Below, in pieces: positions 1 to 8,646 of a stretch of 64,000 nt of DNA; position 1 is the stretch's first letter; each line of letters starts with the position of its first letter. The translations under genes were made by a program, and so were the position numbers. Location: assembly GCF_900106065.1 (NCBI RefSeq), contig NZ_LT629796.1:3875501-3939500 (forward strand), given 5' to 3'. This DNA is from Pseudomonas mandelii. GTDB lineage: Bacteria; Pseudomonadota; Gammaproteobacteria; Pseudomonadales; Pseudomonadaceae. The notes below the pieces were generated by a model. That model was not told the origin of the DNA and searched no databases. It saw nothing but the letters and a program-made list of their open reading frames with translations.

Positions 1-527
1 TCTCCGCCGTTGCCTTGGAAAACCAGATCGTCGAAGCGCCAGCCATGGTGTTCCAGGATCAGCAGGACCTGGCCGACGCGTTCAAGGCCGGTTTGCTGGA
101 GAAGGATTTTGTCGCGGTGATGCGCTTCCAGGGCCCGCGCTCCAATGGCATGCCGGAGCTGCACAAAATGACGCCGTTCCTCGGCGTGCTGCAGGATCGC
201 GGCTTCAAAGTCGCGCTGGTGACCGACGGGCGCATGTCCGGCGCGTCGGGGAAAATCCCGGCGGCGATTCATGTCAGTCCCGAAGCTTATGTCGGCGGCG
301 CTCTTGCGCGGGTGCAAGAGGGCGATATCATCCGCGTCGATGGCGTCAAAGGCACCCTGGAGCTTAAGGTGGACGCCGAAGAATTTGCAGCGCGCACCCC
401 GGCCAAGGGCCTGTTGGGCAACAACATTGGCAGCGGTCGCGAACTGTTTGGTTTCATGCGCATGGCCTTCAGCTCCGCAGAGCAGGGCGCCAGCGCCTTT
501 ACTTCTGCCCTGGAGACGCTTAATTGA
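1..527 (+). CDS. edd: Phosphogluconate dehydratase, C-terminal part (5' end outside window)
   Basis: Edd removes water from 6-phosphogluconate to give 2-keto-3-deoxy-6-phosphogluconate (KDPG), the committed Entner-Doudoroff step. Only the last ~175 codons are present; the reading frame is open from base 3, so the TTG at 15 is internal and not a start. The visible part carries the IlvD/Edd-family C-terminal signature [19 protein letters not shown] (about 60-80 residues from the window edge), which marks this superfamily of iron-sulfur dehydratases. Edd rather than IlvD is chosen because the next gene is glucokinase, overlapping by 4 nt (TTGA), followed by the GltR/GtrS system, as in other pseudomonads. 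Its promoter, probably HexR-controlled, lies outside the window. Confidence 0.93.
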   Translation, partial: SAVALENQIVEAPAMVFQDQQDLADAFKAGLLEKDFVAVMRFQGPRSNGMPELHKMTPFLGVLQDRGFKVALVTDGRMSGASGKIPAAIHVSPEAYVGGALARVQEGDIIRVDGVKGTLELKVDAEEFAARTPAKGLLGNNIGSGRELFGFMRMAFSSAEQGASAFTSALETLN

Positions 528-1474
528 AACTGGCTTTGGTCGGTGACATCGGTGGGACCAACGCACGTTTCGCGTTGTGGAAAAACCAGCAACTGGAAGC
601 GATCCAGGTGCTGGCAACGGCCGACCACGCCAGCCCTGAAGAGGCGATTGCCCTCTATCTGGGCGGGCTTGGCCTGGCGCCGGGTTCGATCGGCTCGGTA
701 TGCCTGTCGGTGGCCGGCCCGGTAAGCGGTGATGAATTCAAGTTCACCAATAATCACTGGCGGCTCAGTCGCAAAGATTTTTGCAAGGCATTGCAGGTCG
801 ATCAGTTGTTGCTGGTCAATGATTTTTCGGCGATGGCGCTGGGCATGACCCGTTTGCAGCCTGGTGAGTTTCGGGTGGTCTGCGAAGGCACGCCTGAGCC
901 GCTGCGGCCTGCCGTGGTGATCGGTCCGGGCACGGGGCTGGGTGTCGGCACCTTGCTGGACCTGGGCGAAGGCCGTTTTGCCGCCTTGCCAGGGGAGGGC
1001 GGTCACGTCGATCTGCCCTTGAGCAGTCTGCGTGAAACCCAACTGTGGCAACACATCTTCAATGAGATCGGGCATGTCAGCGCTGAAACGGCGTTGAGCG
1101 GCAGCGGTTTGCCGCGGGTCTACCGGGCGATTTGTGCGGTGGACGGTCATGAGCCGGTGCTCGATACTCCGGAATCGATAACCGCTGCCGGTCTGGCGGG
1201 TGACCCGATTGCGCTGGAAGTGCTGGAGCAGTTCTGCTGCTGGCTCGGTCGTGTCGCCGGCAACAACGTGCTGACCACGGGGGCTCGCGGTGGCGTGTAT
1301 ATCGTCGGCGGAGTGATTCCGCGGTTTGCCGATTTCTTCGTCGAAAGCGGTTTCGCCCGCTGCTTCGCCGACAAGGGCTGCATGAGCGATTACTTCAAAG
1401 GCATCCCTGTGTGGCTGGTGACGGCGCCGTATTCCGGGTTGATGGGTGCGGGTGTGGCGCTCGATCAGGCCTGA
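524..1474 (+). CDS. glk: Glucokinase
   Basis: Cytoplasmic enzyme that phosphorylates glucose to glucose-6-phosphate with ATP, feeding Zwf. The 316-residue protein opens with [14 protein letters not shown] (ATP phosphate-binding loop of bacterial Glk), has [10 protein letters not shown] around residue 105, and GEGGHVDLP around 163, the sugar-contacting EGGH motif of the Glk family. Length fits the family (about 320). The start is a TTG that overlaps the edd stop in TTGA, indicating translational coupling. A REP doublet follows the stop, so the edd-glk transcript probably ends or is processed there before gltR. Confidence 0.95.
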   Translation: MKLALVGDIGGTNARFALWKNQQLEAIQVLATADHASPEEAIALYLGGLGLAPGSIGSVCLSVAGPVSGDEFKFTNNHWRLSRKDFCKALQVDQLLLVNDFSAMALGMTRLQPGEFRVVCEGTPEPLRPAVVIGPGTGLGVGTLLDLGEGRFAALPGEGGHVDLPLSSLRETQLWQHIFNEIGHVSAETALSGSGLPRVYRAICAVDGHEPVLDTPESITAAGLAGDPIALEVLEQFCCWLGRVAGNNVLTTGARGGVYIVGGVIPRFADFFVESGFARCFADKGCMSDYFKGIPVWLVTAPYSGLMGAGVALDQA

Positions 1475-1486
1475 AATGCGATCAAC

Positions 1487-1578
1487 CTGTAGGAGTGAGC
1501 CTGCTCGCGATAGCGGTGTATCAGTCAACCAATGCGTTGAATGTAAAACCGCAATCGCGAGCAGGCTCACTCCTACAG
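1487..1578. repeat. REP doublet, family A (GAGCCTGCTCGCGA core)
   Basis: Two REP units face each other: CTGTAGGAGTGAGCCTGCTC at the left end and its near-perfect reverse complement at the right, around a ~40-nt unconserved centre. It sits between glk and gltR and could fold into a long hairpin that protects or ends upstream mRNA. It is the first of about ten copies of this family here. Confidence 0.9.
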
Positions 1579-1651
1579 TAGTTTTGTGGTGTTTGTGAAA
1601 ACGGTGCTTAAGGCATAATCCGCCCAATTCAAACAACAAGGACGCCGCCCC

Positions 1652-2383
1652 GTGAGCTCAGTCAACAAGTCGATTTTGTTGGTCGATGATGATCAAGAGA
1701 TACGCGAGTTGCTGGACACCTACCTGACCCGCGCCGGTTTCCAGGTCCGCACCACGCCCGATGGCGCGGGCTTTCGCCAAGCGATGAACGAAGCGCCGAG
1801 CGATCTGGTGATCCTCGACGTGATGCTGCCCGACGAAGACGGTTTCAGCCTTTGTCGCTGGATCCGCCAGCACCCGCGTCAGGCGCAGGTGCCGATCATC
1901 ATGCTCACCGCCAGCTCCGACGAGGCCGACCGCGTCATTGGCCTGGAACTGGGCGCCGACGACTACCTCGGTAAACCGTTCAGCCCCCGTGAATTGCAGG
2001 CGCGCATCAAGGCCTTGTTGCGCCGCGCGCAGTTCGGTCAGGAGCGTTCCGGCGGTGAAGTGCTGGCGTTCGACGACTGGCGGCTGGACATGGTCAGCCA
2101 CCGGCTGTTCCACATCGACGGCGAAGAAGTGATTCTCTCCGGCGCCGATTTTGCGCTGCTGAAACTGTTCCTTGATCATCCGCAGGAAATCCTCGACCGC
2201 GACACCATCGGCAACGCCACCCGTGGCCGCGATCTGATGCCGCTGGATCGCATCGTCGACATGGCGGTCAGCCGTTTGCGTCAGCGCCTGCGTGATACCG
2301 AAAAACCGCCGCGATTGATCCGTACCGTGCGTGGCAGCGGCTACCAACTGGCCGCCAATGTGGTTGCCAGCAATGGCCACTGA
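1652..2383 (+). CDS. gltR: Response regulator GltR (OmpR/PhoB type)
   Basis: DNA-binding response regulator of the GltR/GtrS system that controls glucose uptake genes in pseudomonads. The 243-residue protein has a receiver domain with the acidic pocket VDDDQE near residue 11, the phosphorylatable Asp56 in DLVILDVMLP, and the conserved Lys in GKPFSPREL. A winged-helix domain starts near residue 135 and ends in RTVRGSGYQLA. Translation starts at GTG with AAGGA about 10 nt upstream. The next gene, the sensor kinase, overlaps its end by 11 nt. The shared element upstream of the AGE gene and gtsA is a candidate binding site, which is inference. Confidence 0.92.
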   Translation: MSSVNKSILLVDDDQEIRELLDTYLTRAGFQVRTTPDGAGFRQAMNEAPSDLVILDVMLPDEDGFSLCRWIRQHPRQAQVPIIMLTASSDEADRVIGLELGADDYLGKPFSPRELQARIKALLRRAQFGQERSGGEVLAFDDWRLDMVSHRLFHIDGEEVILSGADFALLKLFLDHPQEILDRDTIGNATRGRDLMPLDRIVDMAVSRLRQRLRDTEKPPRLIRTVRGSGYQLAANVVASNGH

Positions 2384-3842
2384 GTGGTTGCGCAAGCTCG
2401 CCGCCCGCGTGCCGATGCCGCGTTCGCTGCTCGGGCGCATGTTGCTGCTGACCCTGTTGGCGGTGCTGTTCGCGCAGACCTTGTCGAGCGTGATCTGGGT
2501 GTCGCAACTGCGTGCCACCCAACTTGAAGGCCTGGTCACCAGTGCCCGCAGCCTGGCCCATTCGATGACGGCCAGCGTCAGTTATTTTCGTTCGCTGCCG
2601 GTGGCGTTTCGTCCCTTGGTGCTCGACCAATTGCGCAGCATGGGCGGCACCCGTTTCGTGGTGACCCTCAACGACAAGCCGCTGGGCATGGAAGTGTTGC
2701 CGATCACTCCGCGCAAGGAAGCCGTGCTCAAGGCGGTGGATCAGGTGTTGCGCGAGTCCCTCGGCCAAGACACGGATATCTCGGTGACCTTCGTCAGCCC
2801 CGAAGACCTGCGGATCTTCAACAGCGGGCTGAAACTCGATGAGTTGCCGCGCTCATGGGCGCATTACGCGCTGACGCTGGAGCCGGTGAACCCGCCGGTG
2901 CTGGTCACGCAAATCCAGATGGCGCCGGGCGAGTGGCTGTACATCGCCTCGCTGTTGCCCGAGCCCTACACCAGCCTTGAAGAACAGGGCCTGCCGGCGC
3001 AGCAGGTCTGGTTCATTGTGCTCACCAGTGGCTTTTTGCTGTTGTTCATCGGCCTGTTGGTGCACTGGCAGAGTCGTCCGCTCAAACGCCTGGCGCGGGC
3101 GGCGCGGGACATGTCCCTCGGTGCCGAAGTCGAACCGGTGGCCGAAGGCGGCGGCAGTGAAGTGGTCGAAGTGGGCCGCGCTTTCAATGCGATGCGCGAG
3201 CGCATCAGCCGTTACCTGACCGAACGCAGCCAGTTATTCAGCGCAATTTCCCATGACCTGCGCACGCCGATTACCCGGTTAAGGCTGCGGGTCGAATTGC
3301 TTGAAGACGAACAGCTGCAAGCCAAGTTCGGCCGCGATCTGGATGAGCTGGAATTGCTGGTCAAGGGCGCGCTGCAATGCGTGAAAGACACCGATATTCA
3401 CGAAAACATCGAGCCGGTGGATCTGAATCATGTGCTCGATTGTCTGGTGGAACCGTACCTGGCGCCCAACGGCAATGGTCGTGTCACCCAGCAGGGCCGG
3501 GCGCTGGCGGCGTACCCGGGCAAACCGCTGGCGCTCAAGCGCTGCATCGGCAACCTGATCGACAACGCATTGAAGTATGGGCAGAACGCGCATTTGCATA
3601 TCGATGACGACGAGAGCGCCTTCATCCTGCATGTCGATGACGAAGGGCCAGGCGTGCCGGAACAACGGATGGAGCAGGTGTTCGAACCGCACTTCCGGTT
3701 GGCCGGGCAGCAGCAGGGATATGGCTTGGGGTTGGGGATTGCGCGCAACATTGCCCATAGCCATGGCGGTGAAGTCAGCCTGCAAAACCTGCGTGAAGGC
3801 GGGTTGCGGGTGACGTTGCAGTTGCCTCGCAGTTTTGACTAG
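2373..3842 (+). CDS. gtrS: Sensor histidine kinase GtrS, partner of GltR
   Basis: Inner-membrane kinase expected to sense a glucose-derived ligand (2-ketogluconate in P. aeruginosa) and phosphorylate GltR. The 489-residue reading starts at the ATG overlapping the gltR stop; an upstream in-frame ATG at 2331 would overlap far more. It has a TM segment near residues 20-45, a periplasmic sensor region to about 215, a second TM near 217-238, HAMP, then SAISHDLRTPITRLR with catalytic His294, the N box NLIDNALKYG, DEGPGVP, and GLGLGIARN. Position and co-transcription with gltR support the name; the ligand is inferred from the family. Confidence 0.9.
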   Translation: MATEWLRKLAARVPMPRSLLGRMLLLTLLAVLFAQTLSSVIWVSQLRATQLEGLVTSARSLAHSMTASVSYFRSLPVAFRPLVLDQLRSMGGTRFVVTLNDKPLGMEVLPITPRKEAVLKAVDQVLRESLGQDTDISVTFVSPEDLRIFNSGLKLDELPRSWAHYALTLEPVNPPVLVTQIQMAPGEWLYIASLLPEPYTSLEEQGLPAQQVWFIVLTSGFLLLFIGLLVHWQSRPLKRLARAARDMSLGAEVEPVAEGGGSEVVEVGRAFNAMRERISRYLTERSQLFSAISHDLRTPITRLRLRVELLEDEQLQAKFGRDLDELELLVKGALQCVKDTDIHENIEPVDLNHVLDCLVEPYLAPNGNGRVTQQGRALAAYPGKPLALKRCIGNLIDNALKYGQNAHLHIDDDESAFILHVDDEGPGVPEQRMEQVFEPHFRLAGQQQGYGLGLGIARNIAHSHGGEVSLQNLREGGLRVTLQLPRSFD

Positions 3843-3860
3843 ATTGACCGCGTTATCGTT

Positions 3861-3938
3861 CTTCGCGAGCAGGCTCGCTCCCACAGGGAATTTGTGTGCA
3901 CCGCAGAACCCATGTGGGAGCGAGCCTGCTCGCGAAGG
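3861..3938. repeat. REP doublet, family A, outward orientation
   Basis: Two units arranged opposite to the copy after glk: the ends are TTCGCGAGCAGGCTCGCTCC and its reverse complement, with the CCCACA/TGTGGG ends facing inward. It sits directly after gtrS and just upstream of the AGE promoter element, so it separates two transcription units. Confidence 0.88.
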
Positions 3939-3970
3939 CGTCAGACCATTAAACAAATCTCTCAAGCTAA

Positions 3971-4037
3971 ATGTCACAAACCGGTGACATAACTCGCCCC
4001 CTTCGTTACAAGCCCGCCCCCGCCCGTTGTTTAGACT
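3971..4037 (+). promoter_or_regulatory. Candidate activator site and promoter of the AGE gene (copy A of a shared 67-bp element)
   Basis: Contains ATGTCAC-N6-GTGACAT (a perfect inverted repeat at 3971-3990), then CTTCGTTAC at 4001-4009, then TGTTTAGACT with a -10-like TAGACT at 4032-4037. The same blocks at identical spacing occur upstream of gtsA (5325-5391). No good -35 hexamer is seen, which fits activator-dependent transcription. GltR is the obvious candidate binder, by location only. Confidence 0.6.
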
Positions 4038-4070
4038 GCCCTCAGTCAAAACAACAAAAAAAGGCACCCC

Positions 4071-5330
4071 ATGGACACCTTCCAACCTGCATTCAGCAGT
4101 TGGCTCAACGCACCTGCCCATCAGCAATGGCTCGCGGCCGAAGGCTTGCGCCTGTTGGCATTTGCCAAGGCTTCAAAGCTTGCCGAAGGCTTCGGTAATC
4201 TCGATGAAAAGGGTCGTCTCCCGGCCAATGCCCACGCCGAAACCATGAACACCGCCCGCATGACCCACAGCTTCGCCATGGCGCACATCCAGGGGTTGCC
4301 GGGGTTTGCCGAGCTGGTCGATCACGGCATCCAGGCGCTCAGCGGCCCGTTGCGTGATGCCGAACACGGCGGCTGGTTTGCCGCAGCCCATCATCACGAT
4401 GACAACACCTGCAAGGCCGCTTACCTGCATGCCTTCGTGGCCCTCGCGGCCAGTTCGGCGGTCGTCGCCCGGCGCCCCGGTGCACAGGCGTTGCTCGACG
4501 ATGCGATCAACATCATCGACACGCATTTCTGGAGCGAGGAGGAGGGCGCAATGCGCGAATCCTTCGAGCGCGACTGGAGCGGAGAAGAAGCCTACCGCGG
4601 CGCCAACAGCAACATGCACGCCACCGAAGCCTTTCTCGCCCTGGCCGATGTCACCGACGACCACCGCTGGCTGGTCCGCGCTCAGCGCATCGTCGAGCGC
4701 GTCATTCATGGTCACGCCGCTGCCAACGACTACCTGGTGGTCGAGCATTTCGATCGCGATTGGCAGCCGCTGCGCGAGTACAACCACGCCAACCCGGCCG
4801 ACGGTTTCCGCCCTTACGGCACCACGCCGGGCCACGGTTTCGAATGGGCGCGGCTGTTGCTGCACCTCGAAGCGGCACGCGTGCAAGCCGGCATGCTCAC
4901 GCCGGGTTGGCTGGCCACCGACGCGCAAAAACTCTTCGATCACAACTGCCGTCACGGCTGGGATGTCGACGGGCTGCCCGGGATTGTCTACACCCTCGAC
5001 TGGGACAATCGCGCGGTGGTTCGCCATCGCTTGCACTGGACCCATTGCGAAGCCAGTGCCGCCGCCAGCGCGTTGCTTAAACGCACTGGGGATACGCAAT
5101 ACGAAACCTGGTACCGGCTGTTCTGGGAATTCTGTGACAGTCATTTCATCGACCGCTGCGATGGCAGTTGGCACCATGAGCTCGACCCGCAAAACCGTCC
5201 AAGTGCCGATATCTGGGCCGGTAAACCGGATCTGTATCACGCCTGGCAAGCCGTCCTGATCCCGCGCCTGCCACTGGCGCCGAGCATGGCCACGGCCTTG
5301 GGGCAGTTGTCCCAGAGCGCTCCTGTGTAA
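4071..5330 (+). CDS. AGE-family sugar epimerase/isomerase (probable mannose or aldose-ketose isomerase)
   Basis: Member of the N-acylglucosamine 2-epimerase (AGE) superfamily of (alpha/alpha)6-barrel enzymes, which includes D-mannose isomerase and YihS. The 419-residue protein shows the family landmarks: NTARMTHSFAMA near residue 60, RGANSNMHATEAFLAL near 175, TTPGHGFEWARLLLH near 250, RHRLHWTHCEASAAASAL near 320, and GKPDLYHAWQAVLIPRLPL near 385; the histidines are candidate catalytic residues. It lies between gtrS and gtsA and shares a promoter element with gtsA, so it probably handles an aldose (glucose, mannose or fructose) entering through Gts. It lacks a signal peptide. The exact substrate cannot be read from sequence. 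Confidence 0.82.
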   Translation: MDTFQPAFSSWLNAPAHQQWLAAEGLRLLAFAKASKLAEGFGNLDEKGRLPANAHAETMNTARMTHSFAMAHIQGLPGFAELVDHGIQALSGPLRDAEHGGWFAAAHHHDDNTCKAAYLHAFVALAASSAVVARRPGAQALLDDAINIIDTHFWSEEEGAMRESFERDWSGEEAYRGANSNMHATEAFLALADVTDDHRWLVRAQRIVERVIHGHAAANDYLVVEHFDRDWQPLREYNHANPADGFRPYGTTPGHGFEWARLLLHLEAARVQAGMLTPGWLATDAQKLFDHNCRHGWDVDGLPGIVYTLDWDNRAVVRHRLHWTHCEASAAASALLKRTGDTQYETWYRLFWEFCDSHFIDRCDGSWHHELDPQNRPSADIWAGKPDLYHAWQAVLIPRLPLAPSMATALGQLSQSAPV

Positions 5331-5391
5331 CCATGTGGTGACATTCAAGCGTCCCTTCGTTACCTGCGAGGGGATAACTCCTGTTTAAAAT
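5325..5391 (+). promoter_or_regulatory. Candidate activator site and promoter of gtsA (copy B of the shared 67-bp element)
   Basis: Starts inside the last codons of the AGE gene. Blocks are GTGTAAC-N6-GTGACAT (5325-5344), CTTCGTTAC (5355-5363) and TGTTTAAAAT (5382-5391) with a -10-like TAAAAT at 5386-5391. Every block matches the copy at 3971-4037 in order and spacing. It is probably the site through which the glucose importer is switched on. Confidence 0.62.
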
Positions 5392-5447
5392 CCTATGCAG
5401 CGCAAGCACCAGACTTGCATGCATAACAACAAGAAAGGTAATTCTAG

Positions 5448-6749
5448 ATGAATGCGATTTCTCGCCTCGCTACTGTCATTTCTCTTGCCTCATTGCTCCC
5501 TATCTCTGCATTCCCTGTCAGTGCGCTTGCCGCCGATTCCAAAGGTTCGGTAGAAGTCGTTCACTGGTGGACCTCCGGTGGCGAAAAAGCGGCCGTTGAT
5601 GTCCTCAAGGCCCAAGTCGAAAAAGACGGTTTCACCTGGAAGGACGGCGCCGTTGCCGGTGGTGGCGGTGCGACCGCCATGACCGTGCTGAAAAGCCGCG
5701 CCGTTGCAGGTAACCCACCGGGCGTCGCACAGATCAAAGGCCCGGACATCCAGGAATGGGCGTCTACCGGTCTGCTCGACACCGACGTCTTGAAAGACGC
5801 GGCCAAAACCGAGAAGTGGGACAGTCTGCTCGACAAGAAAGTCTCCGATACCGTGAAGTACGAAGGTGACTACGTGGCCGTGCCGGTGAACATTCACCGC
5901 GTCAACTGGCTGTGGATCAACCCGGAAGTCTTCAAGAAAGCCGGCATCGAAAAAGCGCCAACCACCCTTCAGGAATTCTACGCAGCCGGTGACAAGCTCA
6001 AGGCAGCGGGCTTCATTGCCCTTGCCCACGGCGGCCAGCCTTGGCAGGACAGCACCGTGTTCGAAGCGGTGGTCCTGTCGGTCATGGGCGTCGACGGCTA
6101 CAAGAAAGCCCTGGTCGACCTGGACAACGCAGCACTGACCGGTCCTGAAATGGTCAAGGCGCTGACCGAGCTGAAGAAAGTCGCGACCTACATGGACGCC
6201 GACGGCAAAGGCCAGGACTGGAACCTGGAAGCGGCCAAGGTCATCAACGGCAAGGCCGGTATGCAGATCATGGGCGACTGGGCCAAGAGCGAGTGGACAG
6301 CCGCCAAGAAAGTCGCCGGCAAGGACTACGAGTGCGTAGCGTTCCCGGGCACCGACAAGGCGTTCACCTACAACATCGACTCCCTGGCCGTGTTCAAGCA
6401 GAAAGACAAAGGCACTGCTGCTGCTCAACAGGACATTGCCAAGGTCGTGCTGGGTGAGAACTTCCAGAAAGTCTTCAGCATCAACAAGGGCTCGATCCCG
6501 GTTCGAATCGACATGCTGAACGACATGGGCAAGTACGGTTTCGACTCCTGCGCCCAGACCGCTGCCAAGGACTTCCTGGTGGACGCCAAGTCCGGCGGCC
6601 TGCAGCCGAGCATGGCGCACAACATGGCGACCACGCTGGCGGTCCAGGGCGCGTTCTTTGATGTGGTGACCAACTTCATCAACGACCCGAAAGCCGATCC
6701 GGCGACTGCCGCCAAGCAATTGGGCACGGCCGTCAAAGCTGCCAAGTAA
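5448..6749 (+). CDS. gtsA: Glucose/mannose ABC transporter substrate-binding protein
   Basis: Periplasmic solute-binding protein of the Gts importer. The 433-residue product begins with a signal peptide (hydrophobic [19 protein letters not shown], cleavage near ALAADS at about residue 27) and continues [19 protein letters not shown], the typical start of family 1 sugar-binding proteins; [14 protein letters not shown] and [10 protein letters not shown] are further family features. AAAGG lies upstream of the ATG. It is followed by a degenerate REP element and then gtsBCD, the usual importer order. The name follows the P. putida/P. fluorescens gts nomenclature (gltB in P. aeruginosa). Confidence 0.93.
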   Translation: MNAISRLATVISLASLLPISAFPVSALAADSKGSVEVVHWWTSGGEKAAVDVLKAQVEKDGFTWKDGAVAGGGGATAMTVLKSRAVAGNPPGVAQIKGPDIQEWASTGLLDTDVLKDAAKTEKWDSLLDKKVSDTVKYEGDYVAVPVNIHRVNWLWINPEVFKKAGIEKAPTTLQEFYAAGDKLKAAGFIALAHGGQPWQDSTVFEAVVLSVMGVDGYKKALVDLDNAALTGPEMVKALTELKKVATYMDADGKGQDWNLEAAKVINGKAGMQIMGDWAKSEWTAAKKVAGKDYECVAFPGTDKAFTYNIDSLAVFKQKDKGTAAAQQDIAKVVLGENFQKVFSINKGSIPVRIDMLNDMGKYGFDSCAQTAAKDFLVDAKSGGLQPSMAHNMATTLAVQGAFFDVVTNFINDPKADPATAAKQLGTAVKAAK

Positions 6750-6759
6750 TGCTTGGCCC

Positions 6760-6850
6760 CTGTAGGAGCGAGCCTGCTCGCGATAGCGGTGTATCAGTTG
6801 ATACATCCAGAGTCTGACACTCAGCTATCGCAAGCAGTCTCACGCCTGCA
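6760..6850. repeat. Degenerate REP doublet between gtsA and gtsB
   Basis: The left unit is intact (CTGTAGGAGCGAGCCTGCTC, then GCGATAGCGGTG). The right unit is diverged: CTATCGCAAGCAGTCTCACGC in place of the expected CTATCGCGAGCAGGCTC. It lies inside the importer operon directly after the binding-protein gene, where a 3' stem could give gtsA more mRNA than the permease genes. Confidence 0.8.
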
Positions 6851-6897
6851 AGGGTCAGCATTTCCAACGTAAATTTTCTCTCGTACGGGATCTTCCC

Positions 6898-7806
6898 ATG
6901 AGTTCTGTTGCTGTGTTCAGCAAGGCCTCGCCGTTCGATGCACTGCAGCGCTGGCTACCGAAACTGGTGCTGGCGCCGAGCATGTTCATCGTCCTGGTGG
7001 GCTTCTATGGCTATATCCTGTGGACGTTCATCCTGTCGTTCACCACCTCGACCTTCCTGCCGACTTACAAATGGGCGGGCCTGGCGCAGTACCAGCGGCT
7101 GTTCGACAACGACCGTTGGTGGGTAGCGAGCAAGAACCTGGCGGTGTTCGGCGGCATGTTCATCGGCATCACCTTGGTGATCGGTGTGCTGCTGGCGGTG
7201 TTTCTTGACCAGCGCATTCGTCGCGAAGGTTTCATTCGCACCATTTACCTGTACCCGATGGCGCTCTCGATGATCGTCACCGGTACCGCGTGGAAGTGGC
7301 TGCTCAACCCGGGCATGGGCCTGGACAAATTGCTGCGTGACTGGGGTTGGGAAGGCTTTCGCCTGGACTGGCTGATCGACCCGGATCGCGTCGTGTATTG
7401 CCTGGTGATCGCGGCGGTCTGGCAAGCCTCTGGCTTCATCATGGCGATGTTCCTCGCCGGCCTGCGTGGCGTGGATCAATCGATCATCCGTGCTGCCCAG
7501 ATCGATGGCGCGAGCATGCCGCGCATTTACCTGAAAGTGGTGTTGCCGAGCCTGCGCCCGGTGTTCTTCAGCGCGGTCATGATCCTGGCCCACATCGCGA
7601 TCAAGAGTTTCGACCTGGTGGCGGCAATGACTGCCGGTGGCCCGGGTTATTCCTCTGACCTGCCTGCGATGTTCATGTATTCCTTCACCTTCAGTCGCGG
7701 CCAGATGGGCATGGGCTCGGCCAGTGCGATTCTGATGCTCGGTGCGATTCTCGCAATCATCGTGCCTTACCTGTACTCCGAGCTGAGGACCAAGCGTCAT
7801 GACTAA
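6898..7806 (+). CDS. gtsB: Glucose ABC transporter permease GtsB
   Basis: Inner-membrane permease of the MalF type. The 302-residue protein has about six TM helices (first near residues 25-45) and the EAA loop QIDGASMPRIYLKVVLPSL near 200, which docks on the ATPase. The start at ATG 6898 leaves a short cytoplasmic N-terminus with no large MalF-type periplasmic insert, normal for this group. It overlaps gtsC by 8 nt, so the two permeases are translationally coupled. Confidence 0.93.
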   Translation: MSSVAVFSKASPFDALQRWLPKLVLAPSMFIVLVGFYGYILWTFILSFTTSTFLPTYKWAGLAQYQRLFDNDRWWVASKNLAVFGGMFIGITLVIGVLLAVFLDQRIRREGFIRTIYLYPMALSMIVTGTAWKWLLNPGMGLDKLLRDWGWEGFRLDWLIDPDRVVYCLVIAAVWQASGFIMAMFLAGLRGVDQSIIRAAQIDGASMPRIYLKVVLPSLRPVFFSAVMILAHIAIKSFDLVAAMTAGGPGYSSDLPAMFMYSFTFSRGQMGMGSASAILMLGAILAIIVPYLYSELRTKRHD

Positions 7807-8644
7807 TTTCGCTGCCAAACCGTCCATCAGCCTGAGTCGCATCGCCATCTACGGCGTGCTGATCCTGGCGGTATTCCTTTACCTGATACCGCTGGTGGTC
7901 ATGCTGTTGACCAGTTTCAAGACGCCGGAAGACATCAACTCCGGCAACCTGCTGAGCTGGCCGACCGTGGTCAGCGGCATTGGCTGGGTCAAGGCCTGGG
8001 GCACGGTTGACGGGTACTTCTGGAACTCGATCAAGATCACCGTTCCGGCGGTACTGATCTCCACCGCCATCGGTGCACTGAACGGCTATGTGCTGTCGAT
8101 GTGGCGCTTTCGTGGCTCGCAACTGTTCTTCGGTCTGCTGCTGTTCGGTTGCTTCCTGCCGTTCCAGACCGTCCTGCTGCCGGCCTCGTTCACCCTCGGC
8201 AAGATGGGCCTGGCCAGCACCACCACCGGCCTGGTGTTTGTGCACGTGGTCTACGGCCTGGCGTTCACCACGCTGTTCTTCCGTAACTACTACGTCAGCG
8301 TTCCCGATGCGCTGGTGAAGGCGGCGCGGCTCGATGGCGCGGGTTTCTTCACCATCTTCCGCTTGATCATCCTGCCGATGTCCACCCCGATCATCATGGT
8401 CTGCCTGATCTGGCAGTTCACCCAGATCTGGAACGACTTCCTGTTCGGCGTGGTGTTCTCCAGCGGTGATTCGCAACCCATTACGGTGGCGTTGAACAAC
8501 TTGGTCAACACCAGTACCGGGGCCAAGGAATACAACGTTGATATGGCGGCGGCGATGATCGCCGGGCTGCCGACCCTGCTGGTCTATGTGGTCGCAGGCA
8601 AGTATTTCGTGCGCGGGCTGACGGCCGGCGCAGTCAAGGGGTAA
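7799..8644 (+). CDS. gtsC: Glucose ABC transporter permease GtsC
   Basis: Second inner-membrane permease, MalG-like, 281 residues, about six TM helices. The EAA loop ARLDGAGFFTIFRLIILPM is near residue 180, and the C-terminus GKYFVRGLTAGAVKG is the typical end of MalG-type subunits. It would pair with GtsB to form the channel, with GtsD supplying ATP hydrolysis. The stop is two bases before the gtsD ATG, consistent with one transcript. Confidence 0.94.
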   Translation: MTNFAAKPSISLSRIAIYGVLILAVFLYLIPLVVMLLTSFKTPEDINSGNLLSWPTVVSGIGWVKAWGTVDGYFWNSIKITVPAVLISTAIGALNGYVLSMWRFRGSQLFFGLLLFGCFLPFQTVLLPASFTLGKMGLASTTTGLVFVHVVYGLAFTTLFFRNYYVSVPDALVKAARLDGAGFFTIFRLIILPMSTPIIMVCLIWQFTQIWNDFLFGVVFSSGDSQPITVALNNLVNTSTGAKEYNVDMAAAMIAGLPTLLVYVVAGKYFVRGLTAGAVKG

Positions 8645-8646
8645 TC

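Noticed and set aside
287..3000. Several long minus-strand frames opposite glk, gltR and gtrS
   Set aside because: The plus-strand genes have full motifs and coupling; the minus frames are compositionally odd and unsupported.
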